The translations under genes and the position numbers were made by a program. A stretch of DNA of 64,000 bases from CAJXQU01 sp965223825 (GTDB taxonomy: Bacteria > Pseudomonadota > Gammaproteobacteria > CAJXQU01): positions 2,170,001-2,234,000 of the forward strand of contig OZ245018.1 in NCBI GenBank assembly GCA_965223825.1, given 5' to 3'. Below are positions 1 through 9,968 of the stretch, one piece after another (the stretch's first letter is position 1; each line of letters starts with the position of its first letter). Below the pieces are notes generated by a model. That model searched no databases. It was not told the DNA's origin and worked only from the letters and a program-made list of their open reading frames with translations.

Positions 1-1721
1 ACACTCATTCCACTATAAAGTGGATTATCTGCTTCTGGACGACCAAGTTTAAAGACATTACGTAGAATCGCACGTTTAACTGAAGGATCGTCACGAGTAA
101 CACCTTCCACTTTATGCCATTCAATTCCAAACTCTTTAGCTACAGTATCGGCATCTGTTCCCGCTTTAAGTTTTGTGAGAATAGCTTGCCCCTTATCAGC
201 CGCTTTTTGTTTCGTCTCAAGATTGAGCAAATTAGTCTTGATAGTTCCACTCACTTCCTCAAGTGGCTTTAAAGCCGGTAATTTATGTTCAATGAGTCTC
301 ACAACGACTAAATGCGTATCAGCCAGCTCTACAGGCTCACTGTTTGTTCCAGCCAATACTTCTTCACTAAACGCTGCTGTGATTACTTTAGGATCGGCTA
401 GTACGTCTTTCGCTGTTGTGCGACTGAAAAAGTCTGACTCATGTACGGTCATGCCTAACGCATCCGCCGCTACATCTAATGTGTCAGGATGTTCATACAC
501 TAAATTGTGTAATTCATCGGCTTTCTCAAAGAAAAGCTTTTCAGCATTTTCTTTACGATATGCAGCTTCGACCTGTTCTTTTGATTCTTCAAAAGTGGAC
601 GTATTTTCAGGTTGAATCTCGGCTAGCTTAATGATGTGGAAGCCGCTTTTGCTTCGTACAGGTTCATGCACTGTCCCCACTTCCATGCTAAATAAAGCTT
701 CATCAAACTCAACATCCATCACACCTTTGGAAATACCGCCAGATTTAGATACCTCATCTTTCTCACCGAGGAGTTCAGCGTGTTCCTGTGGTATCAAATC
801 AACATCAATACCCGTTTGCATTAGTTCATATAACTTTTGCGCAGAGGCTTTAGCTTCTGCGAGCTCTTCGTCTTTGGCATCTGGTGGAACAACGACGAGA
901 ACATGATGTGCCACACGTCTTTCTTCAGTCGTGTAATTATCAATATTGTTGTTGTAGTACGTTTCGAGATCATCATCTGTGAATTCGATCTGCTTACCGA
1001 TATTCTCAAGTGATAGATCAAGATATGCCAGCTTGACCTGTTCTTCCGTCATATAAGCCGCATTGTTATCGTCATACTGCTTTTTAATTTGCTCGTCGCT
1101 GATAGTGACGTCTGATTCAAAATCTTCCGCCAAAATAGTGGTGTACAGAATATCGCGTTGCTGGCTGACCAGTTTTGCAATGCTTTCCTGATCCACTTTC
1201 GTTACAAAAGCAGAGTCTGCAATACCTTGTCTCAACTGATCTTGAACCATGTCAGCTCGAAGCTGTTGTTCAAACACGGTGGGGGAATTACCAGACTGGA
1301 GTAAACGTCGATCATAGATGGCTTTAGAGAACTTTCCATCTTCGTCTTTGAAAGCATCTAGCGAGTGAATCATGCCAGCAACTTGTGTGTCAGTTACTCG
1401 CAAACCCGCTTCTTGTGACGTTTGATCAAGCAGGCTTTGTTCGATGAGCGCATTGATAACGTCTTCTTTGATTGACTCACTGCCCATCATTTCTAAATCA
1501 ATATCATCGCCCAACATCGATTGCAGACGTTGACGATAATTTTGCAATGCATTTTGGTATTGGCTCAAAGGTATTGCTTCGCCATTCACCTCGGCGACGG
1601 AAACATCGCCTGCGTTATCGAAATATGAGTTGATTCCCCATAAAGCGAATGGAATTGAAATAAGACCAACTATTACCCAAGCAATCCAACCTTGAGCGCG
1701 TTCACGGATGCTCTGTAGCAT
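1..1721 (-). CDS. ppiD: Peptidyl-prolyl isomerase / periplasmic folding factor PpiD (C-terminus outside window)
   Basis: The reading frame runs off the left edge, so the C-terminus is missing; about 573 codons are present. It starts MLQSIRERAQGWIAWVIVG, a short cytoplasmic tail followed by a single hydrophobic anchor, then a SurA/PpiD-type N-terminal region (VNGEAIPLSQYQNALQNYR). PpiD is an inner-membrane chaperone with a parvulin domain that works on proteins leaving the Sec translocon. The neighbourhood (lon and hupB immediately upstream in the direction of transcription, with two tRNAs between) is the usual gammaproteobacterial ppiD location. The last visible part is typical of the PpiD C-terminal region. 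The identification is confident; the missing end is only an effect of the window boundary. Confidence 0.9.
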   Translation of the reverse strand, partial: MLQSIRERAQGWIAWVIVGLISIPFALWGINSYFDNAGDVSVAEVNGEAIPLSQYQNALQNYRQRLQSMLGDDIDLEMMGSESIKEDVINALIEQSLLDQTSQEAGLRVTDTQVAGMIHSLDAFKDEDGKFSKAIYDRRLLQSGNSPTVFEQQLRADMVQDQLRQGIADSAFVTKVDQESIAKLVSQQRDILYTTILAEDFESDVTISDEQIKKQYDDNNAAYMTEEQVKLAYLDLSLENIGKQIEFTDDDLETYYNNNIDNYTTEERRVAHHVLVVVPPDAKDEELAEAKASAQKLYELMQTGIDVDLIPQEHAELLGEKDEVSKSGGISKGVMDVEFDEALFSMEVGTVHEPVRSKSGFHIIKLAEIQPENTSTFEESKEQVEAAYRKENAEKLFFEKADELHNLVYEHPDTLDVAADALGMTVHESDFFSRTTAKDVLADPKVITAAFSEEVLAGTNSEPVELADTHLVVVRLIEHKLPALKPLEEVSGTIKTNLLNLETKQKAADKGQAILTKLKAGTDADTVAKEFGIEWHKVEGVTRDDPSVKRAILRNVFKLGRPEADNPLYSGMS

Positions 1722-1746
1722 GTGTCACCTATCAAAACGTTCGGAT

Positions 1747-1782
1747 ATAAAAAAAGGGCGTACCTGAAACAGGAACGCCCTT
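1747..1782 (-). terminator. Rho-independent terminator after the tRNA pair
   Basis: An 8-bp perfect stem (1754-1761 with 1775-1782, AAGGGCGT/ACGCCCTT) is followed, on the minus strand, by a T run (the A run at 1749-1755 on the plus strand). It lies between the tRNA-Val/tRNA-Asp pair and ppiD, so it should end the tRNA transcript. Confidence 0.75.
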
Positions 1783-1789
1783 AACATTA

Positions 1790-1866
1790 TGGCGGAGCGG
1801 ACGGGACTCGAACCCGCGACCCCCGGCGTGACAGGCCGGTATTCTAACCAACTGAACTACCGCTCC
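1790..1866 (-). tRNA. tRNA-Asp (GTC)
   Basis: A 77-nt cloverleaf with the 7-bp acceptor stem GGAGCGG/CCGCTCC, anticodon loop CCTGTCACG (anticodon GTC), T-arm GGTTCGAGTCC and an encoded CCA end. It is transcribed in tandem after tRNA-Val. Confidence 0.97.
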
Positions 1867-1876
1867 ATTTTATGTT

Positions 1877-1952
1877 TGGTGGGTGCTGAGGGGATCGAAC
1901 CCCCGACCCTCGCCTTGTAAGGGCGATGCTCTCCCAGCTGAGCTAAGCACCC
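1877..1952 (-). tRNA. tRNA-Val (TAC)
   Basis: A 76-nt cloverleaf beginning GGGTGCTTAGCTCAGCTGGG, with anticodon TAC in CCCTTACAAGG, a T-arm GGTTCGATCC and an encoded CCA. It lies just downstream of hupB and upstream of tRNA-Asp on the same strand. Confidence 0.97.
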
Positions 1953-1961
1953 GAAGGCGCG

Positions 1962-2234
1962 CTAGTTTAATGCATCTTTTAACGCTTTGCCAGGTTTAAA
2001 TGCAGGAACTTTCGATGCTGCGATTTTAATTGTTTCACCTGTGCGTGGATTACGGCCAGAGCGTGCTGCACGGTCACGAACGACAAATGTACCGAAGCCC
2101 AAAAGAGCTACTGTGTCGCCATCTTTGAGAGAACCGGTGATTGCTTCAACCATAGCATCAACTGCGCGAGCTGCTGATGCTTTTGTCAGATCCGCTGATT
2201 CCGCAACGGCATCGACTAATTCAGATTTATTCAT
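1962..2234 (-). CDS. hupB: DNA-binding protein HU (beta type)
   Basis: A 90-residue histone-like protein starting MNKSELVDAVAESADLTKA. It carries the family signature GFGTFVVRDRAARSGRNPRTG (positions about 46-66), the DNA-gripping beta arm, and ends in the usual KALKDALN tail. HU bends and compacts DNA as a dimer and helps initiation, recombination and repair. A longer frame opens 8 codons upstream, but the start chosen is preceded by AAGGGG at a good distance and matches the family length. Its position between lon and ppiD is the conserved one. No oddities. Confidence 0.96.
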   Translation of the reverse strand: MNKSELVDAVAESADLTKASAARAVDAMVEAITGSLKDGDTVALLGFGTFVVRDRAARSGRNPRTGETIKIAASKVPAFKPGKALKDALN

Positions 2235-2495
2235 ATTGTATCCCCTTGAGTGTTGCACCTAGTGTTCTAATTATTCACTACGTAAGACGCTTCGTCATGT
2301 GGCCTTCAAGCGAGCGCAATTTATACCAAGCAGCCCTTTATCCGTCAAGCTTCTGCACGTTTTTTTACGTAATAAAAATCATTGCATTTTCATGCGCTAT
2401 ATGAACCAAACTCATCGCTGATCGATTAATTCCAAGCCGATCAATTAATAAGCTGATTTTTTGAAAAATTGCGTCAAGACTATACGCCCAACTCT

Positions 2496-4922
2496 CTAAT
2501 GAGGTCGGATCTCTTTTTTATCCTGCTCTGTTTCTTTTGTCGCATCCTGCCCCAGTGATTTTTGTGGAACACCATCATCCAAATCGGGTGTTGGCATATG
2601 TTGAAGCGCAACTTTGAGCACATCATCTATCCACTGAACCGGAATTATCTCAAGTTCTTCTTTAATATTTTCGGGTATTTCGGCTAAATCACGCTCGTTG
2701 TCATGCGGAATAAGCACTGTTTGAATACCTCCGCGGAGTGCAGCGAGTAACTTCTCTTTAAGCCCACCGATGGGAAGCACCTCACCACGCAGTGTGATCT
2801 CCCCTGTCATGGCAACGGAAGCTTTCACAGGAACCCCTGTCAGAGTTGAGACTAACGCGGTGCACATCCCAACCCCAGCACTAGGCCCATCTTTTGGCGT
2901 AGCGCCTTCCGGAACATGGAAGTGAATGTCATTTTTACTATAAAAGTCAGATTCAATTCCTAATAACTCACTACGTCCTCTAACAACCGTGACAGCCGCT
3001 TTAATCGACTCTTGCATGACATCACCAAGCTGGCCTGTAAACGTCTCTTTACCTTTACCAGCAACAACAGCTGCTTCGATCGTAAGGAGATCACCACCAA
3101 CTTCTGTCCACGCAAGACCCGTCACTTGCCCCACTTGATCCTCTTTCTCAGCTATACCGTAACGGAAACGTTTAACACCAAGAAACTCCTCAATGTTATC
3201 GCCAGTGACCTTTATCGATTCCACGTCATTTTTACTGAGAACTTGCTTTACGACCTTTCGGCAAATTTTTGCGATCTCACGATCAATTGATCGAACGCCT
3301 GCTTCTCTCGTGTAGTAACGAACGATGGCGCGCAGGGCATCTTCATGTATCTCAAGCTCGCCTTCGTTTAATCCGTTATTTTTCATTTGCCGAGCAAGCA
3401 GGTAATTTTTCGCGATATTGATTTTTTCATCTTCCGTGTAGCCGGAAATTCGTATGATCTCCATTCGGTCCATTAGTGGCGATGAAATGTTAAGGCTATT
3501 TGCCGTGGTAACAAACATCACATCGGAAAGATCGTAATCAACCTCAAGATAGTGATCGTTGAAGGTATTATTTTGTTCAGGATCTAACACTTCAAGCAAT
3601 GCTGATGCAGGATCACCTCTGAAATCAGCAGCCATTTTGTCGATTTCATCTAGCAAGATCAGAGGGTTGCGCGTGCCTACTTTAGACATGTTTTGAATAA
3701 TTTTGCCCGGCATTGAACCAACATATGTTCGACGATGGCCGCGTATTTCAGCCTCATCACGTACGCCACCGAGTGACATACGAACGAATTTTCTATTTGT
3801 TGCTTTTGCTATAGAACGTCCCAATGAAGTTTTACCAACACCTGGAGGACCAACTAAACACAGTATCGGACCTTTGAGTTTTTTCACGCGTTGTTGAACG
3901 GCTAAATATTCTAGGATCCGCTCTTTTACTTTTTCTAATCCAAAGTGATCATCGTTCAGGATCTGTTCGGCTTTCTCAATATCTCGACTGATTTTGTTGC
4001 GTTTTTTCCATGGAATACCCACGAGCCAATCAAGATAATTTCTAACTACGGTCGCTTCCGCAGACATGGGCGACATCATTTTTAATTTTTTCAGTTCAGA
4101 ATCTGCTTTCTCACGAGCTTCTTCACTCATGCCAGCTTCATCGATCTGTTTTTCCAACTCAGCAAAGTCACTGGCGCCTTCATCAAGGTCACCTAGCTCT
4201 TTCTGAATCGCTTTCATTTGTTCGTTTAAGTAATATTCGCGCTGACTTTTTTCCATTTGTCGTTTAACGCGACCACGTAATCGTTTCTCGACTTCAAGCA
4301 GATCAATCTCAGCTTCCATCAAACCGATCAGGTGCTCCATTCGTTGAGCAACATCTAAAATTTCGAGAACAGCTTGTTTGTCATCCAGCTTGATCGACAT
4401 ATGCGCCGCAATAGTATCTGCAAGCCGGTTTGGATCTTCAACACTGCTGATCGATGAAATGATTTCAGGTGGGATTTTTTTGTTGAGTTTGACGTAATGA
4501 TCAAATTGCGTCGTCAGTGATCGCTTTACAGCCTCGAGTTCACGCTCATCGACGGTTTCGTTTTCAACCATCTCGACGGTCGCGGCAAGATACTCTTCTT
4601 CATCTTGCGTACTGAGTAGTTGCGCACGTTGATCGCCTTCAACCAATACTTTGATCGTGCCATCGGGAAGTTTAAGAAGCTGAAGAATATTCGCCATCGT
4701 TCCGAGTTTGAAAACATCATCAAAACCAGGATCATCCTCAGCCGCATTCATTTGTGCGACTAGGAAGATTTGTTTGTTGGTTTCCATGGCAAGCTCAAGA
4801 GCTTTTACGGAACGATCACGCCCCACAAAAAGTGGGATAACCATGTGAGGATAAACCACTACATCGCGTAGTGGTAATAAAGGTACTGTCAGTTTTTTAG
4901 TTTCAGTCACGCGCTCTATCAT
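2496..4922 (-). CDS. lon: ATP-dependent protease Lon
   Basis: An 808-residue protein, close to the usual length of bacterial LonA. It has an N-terminal substrate-binding domain (about 10-205) and a coiled-coil linker. The AAA+ module has Walker A GPPGVGKTS at 358-366 and Walker B LILLDEID near 421. The C-terminal serine protease domain has the catalytic Ser in DGPSAG (Ser681) and the partner Lys at about 724. Lon degrades misfolded proteins and unstable regulators in the cytoplasm. The start lies only 3 bp after the clpX stop, which fits a tig-clpP-clpX-lon transcript. No defects seen. Confidence 0.98.
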   Translation of the reverse strand: MIERVTETKKLTVPLLPLRDVVVYPHMVIPLFVGRDRSVKALELAMETNKQIFLVAQMNAAEDDPGFDDVFKLGTMANILQLLKLPDGTIKVLVEGDQRAQLLSTQDEEEYLAATVEMVENETVDERELEAVKRSLTTQFDHYVKLNKKIPPEIISSISSVEDPNRLADTIAAHMSIKLDDKQAVLEILDVAQRMEHLIGLMEAEIDLLEVEKRLRGRVKRQMEKSQREYYLNEQMKAIQKELGDLDEGASDFAELEKQIDEAGMSEEAREKADSELKKLKMMSPMSAEATVVRNYLDWLVGIPWKKRNKISRDIEKAEQILNDDHFGLEKVKERILEYLAVQQRVKKLKGPILCLVGPPGVGKTSLGRSIAKATNRKFVRMSLGGVRDEAEIRGHRRTYVGSMPGKIIQNMSKVGTRNPLILLDEIDKMAADFRGDPASALLEVLDPEQNNTFNDHYLEVDYDLSDVMFVTTANSLNISSPLMDRMEIIRISGYTEDEKINIAKNYLLARQMKNNGLNEGELEIHEDALRAIVRYYTREAGVRSIDREIAKICRKVVKQVLSKNDVESIKVTGDNIEEFLGVKRFRYGIAEKEDQVGQVTGLAWTEVGGDLLTIEAAVVAGKGKETFTGQLGDVMQESIKAAVTVVRGRSELLGIESDFYSKNDIHFHVPEGATPKDGPSAGVGMCTALVSTLTGVPVKASVAMTGEITLRGEVLPIGGLKEKLLAALRGGIQTVLIPHDNERDLAEIPENIKEELEIIPVQWIDDVLKVALQHMPTPDLDDGVPQKSLGQDATKETEQDKKEIRPH

Positions 4923-4925
4923 TAC

Positions 4926-6206
4926 CTACTCGGAAGCTGCTTTAGGCAACTCGGAGTCTTCATAGATCAAAATCGGTTTACTCTCGCCAGTGATGACGGT
5001 GTCATCAATTACAACTTTGCTGACGTTTTCCATTGAAGGAATGTCGTACATCGTTTCGAGTAAATTCTGTTCGAGGATAGAACGCAGTCCACGTGCTCCG
5101 GTCTTGCGTTCTAGCGCTTTCCTTGCGACTTCTAACAATGCTTCCCGTCGGAATTCTAGTTCCACTCCTTCCATTTCAAACAATTTCAAATACTGTTTTG
5201 AAAGCGAGTTTCTTGGTTCGACCAAAATTTGAACTAATTGTTCTTCATCCAGTTCTTCCAACGTAGCAATGACGGGTAGGCGTCCGATAAATTCAGGAAT
5301 TAAACCGTACTTCACGAGATCTTCTGGTTCGACATCCAATAACAATTCGCCGACATTGCGTGATTCATCTTTGCTTTTTACTTCCGCAGAAAAACCAATT
5401 CCGCCTTTTTCGGAACGATCACGAATAATTTTATCAAGTCCAGCAAAAGCACCGCCGCAAACAAATAAAATATTTGCAGTATTCACTTGCAGGAATTCTT
5501 GCTGCGGGTGTTTACGGCCACCTTGAGGCGGAACAGATGCGACTGTACCCTCGATCAGCTTAAGCAAGGCTTGCTGTACGCCTTCACCTGAAACATCACG
5601 AGTAATTGACGGGTTATCTGACTTGCGTGAGATCTTATCGATCTCATCTATATAGACAATGCCTCTTTGCGCTTTGTCGACATCGTAGTCACACTTTTGT
5701 AGCAGTTTTTGAATAATATTTTCAACGTCTTCACCGACATAACCAGCTTCTGTCAAGGTGGTAGCATCAGCTATGGTAAACGGAACATTTAACATGCGCG
5801 CCAATGTTTCTGCCAGCAATGTTTTACCGCTACCCGTTGGGCCGATCAGTAATACGTTACTTTTAGAGAGCTCAACATCGCCGTCACGTTTTTCAGTATC
5901 TAGACGCTTATAGTGGTTATAAACCGCAACTGACAGAATTTTCTTAGCCTGTTGCTGACCGATCACGTACTCATCGAGTAATGCTTTAATCTCATGTGGT
6001 GTTGGGAGCTTCCCACCGGCACCTGTTGAGGATTTTTCCTGTATTTCTTCGCGGATAATATCGTTACACAGGTCGACGCATTCATCACAGATAAATACTG
6101 ATGGGCCTGCGATCAGTTTGCGAACTTCATGTTGGCTTTTTCCGCAAAAAGAACAATACAGTAGTCGATCTCCATCGCTGCCAGTATTTTGTTTATCGTC
6201 GCTCAT
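4926..6206 (-). CDS. clpX: ClpX, ATPase and specificity subunit of ClpXP
   Basis: A 426-residue hexameric AAA+ unfoldase. The N-terminal zinc-binding domain has CSFCGK and CDECVDLC (about residues 19-47). Walker A is GPTGSGKT, the pore loop contains GYVGED, and the ClpP-docking loop contains GIGF. The C-terminal small domain has the usual GARGLRSILE sensor-2 region. ClpX unfolds tagged substrates and threads them into ClpP. It lies between clpP and lon, with 50 bp to clpP and 3 bp to lon. All expected motifs are intact. Confidence 0.98.
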   Translation of the reverse strand: MSDDKQNTGSDGDRLLYCSFCGKSQHEVRKLIAGPSVFICDECVDLCNDIIREEIQEKSSTGAGGKLPTPHEIKALLDEYVIGQQQAKKILSVAVYNHYKRLDTEKRDGDVELSKSNVLLIGPTGSGKTLLAETLARMLNVPFTIADATTLTEAGYVGEDVENIIQKLLQKCDYDVDKAQRGIVYIDEIDKISRKSDNPSITRDVSGEGVQQALLKLIEGTVASVPPQGGRKHPQQEFLQVNTANILFVCGGAFAGLDKIIRDRSEKGGIGFSAEVKSKDESRNVGELLLDVEPEDLVKYGLIPEFIGRLPVIATLEELDEEQLVQILVEPRNSLSKQYLKLFEMEGVELEFRREALLEVARKALERKTGARGLRSILEQNLLETMYDIPSMENVSKVVIDDTVITGESKPILIYEDSELPKAASE

Positions 6207-6256
6207 GGGCCACCTCTATCTTATTTAGCTTTCATCGCAGTATATAACTTAACGAT

Positions 6257-6904
6257 TTAATCTTCTGTATTACCGGTACTGCGATTGTCCAGAACAGCAT
6301 CAATCAAGCCGTAGTCTTTAGACTCATACGCACTCATAAAGTTATCGCGTTCGGTATCTTTTTCGATTGTCTCTATAGGCTGACCGCAATGCGCAGCCAT
6401 CAGGCCGTTTAATCGCTCTCGCATTTTCAAGATTTCACGAGCGTGAATATCAATATCTGTCGCTTGGCCTTGAAAGCCACCAAGTGGTTGATGAATCATC
6501 ACGCGAGAATTTGGCAGAGCATATCGCTTGCCTTGTGCGCCACCAGACAAGAGAAATGCACCCATACTTGCTGCTTGGCCTATGCACATTGTGCTGACAT
6601 CACATTTGATGAAGTTCATCGTGTCATAAATTGCCATACCCGCAGTTACAACACCACCGGGTGAATTGATGTAAAAGTGTATGTCTTTATCTGGATTTTC
6701 AGATTCGAGAAATAACATTTGCGCAACAATAATGTTTGCAACTTGATCTTCAACAGGTCCAACCAAGAAGATCACTCGCTCTTTAAGCAAACGAGAGTAA
6801 ATATCGTATGAGCGCTCACCGCGTGCGGTTTGCTCTACTACCATTGGAACCAGATTTAATGCTTTCGTGCTATTTACGCTGCTGCTTGTGTCAATCAATG
6901 ACAT
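6257..6904 (-). CDS. clpP: ClpP, proteolytic subunit of ClpXP/ClpAP
   Basis: A 215-residue serine peptidase of family S14. The catalytic Ser is in GQAASMGAFLLSGG, the His in MIHQPLGGFQGQA, and the Asp lies in the C-terminal third, so the triad is complete. A short N-terminal extension precedes LVPMVVEQTARGERSYD and is probably removed as a propeptide, as in many ClpP proteins. It forms a tetradecameric chamber in the cytoplasm. The gene sits 20 bp after tig and 50 bp before clpX, as usual. Confidence 0.97.
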   Translation of the reverse strand: MSLIDTSSSVNSTKALNLVPMVVEQTARGERSYDIYSRLLKERVIFLVGPVEDQVANIIVAQMLFLESENPDKDIHFYINSPGGVVTAGMAIYDTMNFIKCDVSTMCIGQAASMGAFLLSGGAQGKRYALPNSRVMIHQPLGGFQGQATDIDIHAREILKMRERLNGLMAAHCGQPIETIEKDTERDNFMSAYESKDYGLIDAVLDNRSTGNTED

Positions 6905-6924
6905 GGATGAAAGTCCTCATGCGT

Positions 6925-8235
6925 TTATTCTTCAGATTGTGGGTTCATCAAAGCATCAAATGATAATGATTCAGGTGTGACGGTTGCTTTATCTAGCACC
7001 CAATCCACCACTTGCTGCTCAAGCACCATGGATTGCACTTCTGCAAGACGAGATTCGTCACCATAGTAGTACTGAACAACGGAAGCCGTATCCTGATAAT
7101 TCGCCGCAATGTTTTCTACCATAGCGCGAACATCCGCTGGATCAGCCTTCATTTCATTTTGCTTAATGATTTCTGAGATAAGCAATCCTAGTGCCACTCT
7201 TCGTTTAGCTTCGTCTTCGAAGACAGAATGATTCATTCCATCTAACTGATCAGCCGGCATTCCTTGGCCAACCATACGCTGTTTAGCAGACTCCATGAGT
7301 TGCTTAGCTTCGGCTTGTACCATCGTATTCGGTAGCTCGATCGGATTCGCGTCAAACAAGGCATTCAACACATTTGTTTTCGCTTTTGCTTTAACCCGCT
7401 GCTCTGATTCACGCTGCATATTCTCGCGAATGCTGGTCTTGAACTCGTCAACGCCACCTTCTTCAATCCCGAATCGTTTGAAAAATTCTTCATTCAATTC
7501 AGGTAGTTCTGGCTCAGCAACTTCTTTTACTTGGATATCAAACCGTACCGGCTTACCAGCAAGTTCTTCATTGTGATATGGATCAGGAAAGGCCAAATCA
7601 AGACTGACTGAATCACCGGCTTTGTGATCCACCAGTCCTTCTTCAAACCCTGTAATTAAGCGATTTGAGCCAAGCTTGATCGTAAAATTCTCTGCTTTGC
7701 CACCCTCGAATGCTTCACCGTCAACAAAACCGTCGAAATCTAATGTGAGCTGATCGCCCATTTGCGCGGTTCGATCAACTGCTTTGAATTCAGATTGCTG
7801 TTCGCGCAACGTTTCAACCATCTTGTCGACATCAGCGTCATCAAGTTGGCAGCTCGGTGCTGAAATATTTAGAGCAGCGACGTCATTGATCGTGACTTCT
7901 GGATAGACTTCGAATATTGCCGTAAACGACAAACCCGACTCTTGATCATTATCTTGCTCAATTTTAGGTTCGCCCGCAGGTTGAAGCTCTTCAGCACGCA
8001 ATGCTTCAAAATAGCTCTCACGCATAACCTCGCCCATGACTTCGAGTCGTACTTGTTGACCGTAGCGCTGCTGAACGATTTTGACAGGGACCTTACCTTG
8101 ACGGAAACCATCAATCCTTGCGTTCTTGGTAAGTGATTGCAGACGAGTCTTAACTTCGCCTTCGATACGTTCTTCGGGAATGTCTACCCGCATTGTGCGC
8201 TCTAATGCGCCAGTGGATTCAACGGAAACCTGCAT
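6925..8235 (-). CDS. tig: Trigger factor, ribosome-associated chaperone and prolyl isomerase
   Basis: A 436-residue protein with the three-domain layout of trigger factor. The N-terminal ribosome-binding domain includes the docking signature near GFRQGKVP. The FKBP-type isomerase domain is about 155-245 (GDQLTLDFDGFVDGEAFEGG). The C-terminal helical arms form the chaperone cradle. It binds nascent chains at the ribosome exit tunnel. It is the first gene of the tig-clpP-clpX-lon run and follows a tRNA-Leu on the same strand. The length and motifs are normal. Confidence 0.97.
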   Translation of the reverse strand: MQVSVESTGALERTMRVDIPEERIEGEVKTRLQSLTKNARIDGFRQGKVPVKIVQQRYGQQVRLEVMGEVMRESYFEALRAEELQPAGEPKIEQDNDQESGLSFTAIFEVYPEVTINDVAALNISAPSCQLDDADVDKMVETLREQQSEFKAVDRTAQMGDQLTLDFDGFVDGEAFEGGKAENFTIKLGSNRLITGFEEGLVDHKAGDSVSLDLAFPDPYHNEELAGKPVRFDIQVKEVAEPELPELNEEFFKRFGIEEGGVDEFKTSIRENMQRESEQRVKAKAKTNVLNALFDANPIELPNTMVQAEAKQLMESAKQRMVGQGMPADQLDGMNHSVFEDEAKRRVALGLLISEIIKQNEMKADPADVRAMVENIAANYQDTASVVQYYYGDESRLAEVQSMVLEQQVVDWVLDKATVTPESLSFDALMNPQSEE

Positions 8236-8332
8236 GTACTACTGCCTCAGAGAATTTGGAACAACTTGCGTTGCAATTGAGAATATATGTATGTCTTGCC
8301 TTTTCTTTATCAAGGCTTGGGGGGAAATTAAC

Positions 8333-8417
8333 TGGTGCGAAAGGAGAGACTCGAACTCTCACACTATAAAGTACCAGTACCTAAAACTGGCGCGTCTACC
8401 AATTCCGCCACTCTCGC
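8333..8417 (-). tRNA. tRNA-Leu (TAG)
   Basis: An 85-nt class II tRNA beginning GCGAGAGTGGCGGAATTGG, with anticodon TAG in GTTTTAGGT, a long variable arm, T-arm GAGTTCGAGTCTC and an encoded CCA end. It lies just upstream of tig on the same strand, a common gammaproteobacterial arrangement. Confidence 0.96.
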
Positions 8418-8589
8418 AATGTTAATTATTTTACCACCATCCCTTTTCAAAGCGCATTATAAGCTGCAGAGAGGTTTTTTGAAAACCGCCAATTACTTCT
8501 TTTTGCAACATACTTAACTTTTGTTGTCGGTTCGTTTACATTTGCACCCTTTATTTTACACACCAGTATAAAGGACAAATTGAAAGCAT

Positions 8590-9807
8590 ATGGCATTCAT
8601 AGTTCAAAAGTATGGCGGTACCTCTGTCGGCACCATCGAACGTATCAAAGCAGTCGCCGAACGTGTCATTCGTGATCGGCAGGCAGGTAATGACGTCGTT
8701 GTTGTCGTCTCAGCAATGAGTGGTGAGACAAACCGCTTGATCGGGTTAGCTGAAGAGATTTCACCCTCTCCCCGTGGCCGCGAGATGGATGTGCTCGTCT
8801 CAACTGGCGAACAAGTAACGATCGCATTATTAAGTATGGCGCTTGAAAAACAAGGCCAGCCAGCACGATCATATACCGGCGGCCAAGTTCGAATTTTAAC
8901 CGACAGCGCGCACAATAAAGCTCGGATCCTCAACATTGATGAAGGAAATATCCGTTCAGATCTCGATGCTGGACGTGTCGTCGTTGTTGCTGGCTTTCAA
9001 GGGACAGATGAAAACGGCAACATCACAACACTTGGTCGTGGTGGTTCTGATACTACAGCCGTTGCACTTGCAGCAGCCCTAAAAGCAGATGAATGTCAGA
9101 TTTATACTGATGTTGATGGCGTATATACAACGGACCCACGTATCGTGCCTGAAGCAAGACGTCTAAAAACTGTCACTTACGAAGAAATGCTCGAAATGGC
9201 GAGCCTCGGTGCAAAAGTCTTGCAGATCCGATCAGTAGAGTTCGCACAAAAATATCGTGTCCCCTTACGTGTACTTTCCTCCTTTGCAGATGGAGAAGGC
9301 ACGTTGATTACCACTGAGGAAAACACCATGGAACAAGTTCAAATTTCTGGCGTCACGACCAACAAAGATGAAGCAAAAGTCACCCTACTCGGTGTTCCAG
9401 ACAAACCTGGAGTTGCTGTCGGCATCTTAGGTCCTGTTGCCGATGCAAATATAGAAGTGGATATGATCATCCAAAATGTGGGGGCGGATGGTCTCACCGA
9501 CTTCACCTTCACCGTCAATCGTGCTGACTATGATCAAACATTGACCATTCTCGAAACCGTCAAGACTGATCTTGGCGCCCGTAATGTCGAGGGTGATAAA
9601 AAAATCGTCAAAGTTTCTGTTGTTGGCATAGGCATGCGATCACACGCGGGCATTGCCAGCAAAATGTTTCGTGCGCTCTCAAACGAGGGGATTAATATTC
9701 AAATGATCTCGACATCCGAGATTAAAATCTCTGTAGTCGTCGATGAAAAGTACCTCGAACTGGCTGTAAGAACCTTACATAGCGCATTTGAACTGGATGT
9801 TGCTTGA
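8590..9807 (+). CDS. lysC: Aspartate kinase (lysine-sensitive alpha2beta2 type)
   Basis: A 405-residue aspartokinase that phosphorylates L-aspartate, the first step toward Lys, Thr, Met and diaminopimelate. The kinase domain begins FIVQKYGGTSVG (substrate and ATP binding) and contains TLGRGGSDTTAVALA and DVDGVYTTDPR. Two ACT domains follow (about 265-405; VPDKPGVAVGILGP and GIGMRSHAGIASKMF). The length fits the type whose beta subunit arises from an internal start; an in-frame ATG occurs at MEQVQISG near residue 247. AAGGA lies upstream of the ATG. A free-standing gene, followed by csrA as in many gammaproteobacteria. Confidence 0.96.
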   Translation: MAFIVQKYGGTSVGTIERIKAVAERVIRDRQAGNDVVVVVSAMSGETNRLIGLAEEISPSPRGREMDVLVSTGEQVTIALLSMALEKQGQPARSYTGGQVRILTDSAHNKARILNIDEGNIRSDLDAGRVVVVAGFQGTDENGNITTLGRGGSDTTAVALAAALKADECQIYTDVDGVYTTDPRIVPEARRLKTVTYEEMLEMASLGAKVLQIRSVEFAQKYRVPLRVLSSFADGEGTLITTEENTMEQVQISGVTTNKDEAKVTLLGVPDKPGVAVGILGPVADANIEVDMIIQNVGADGLTDFTFTVNRADYDQTLTILETVKTDLGARNVEGDKKIVKVSVVGIGMRSHAGIASKMFRALSNEGINIQMISTSEIKISVVVDEKYLELAVRTLHSAFELDVA

Positions 9808-9968
9808 AATTAAGAAAGTTCGAAGATAAAGTGGCTAAATGATTACAGGCTAAAGAATTTCGTAAAAAGCCATACCGAAATTCTGACAGCCAGTATATAA
9901 TATTCATGATTGCTTCCAGATTATTAATGGATAACTAGAAGAACACCAGATAATGGAGCTCTAAGCTA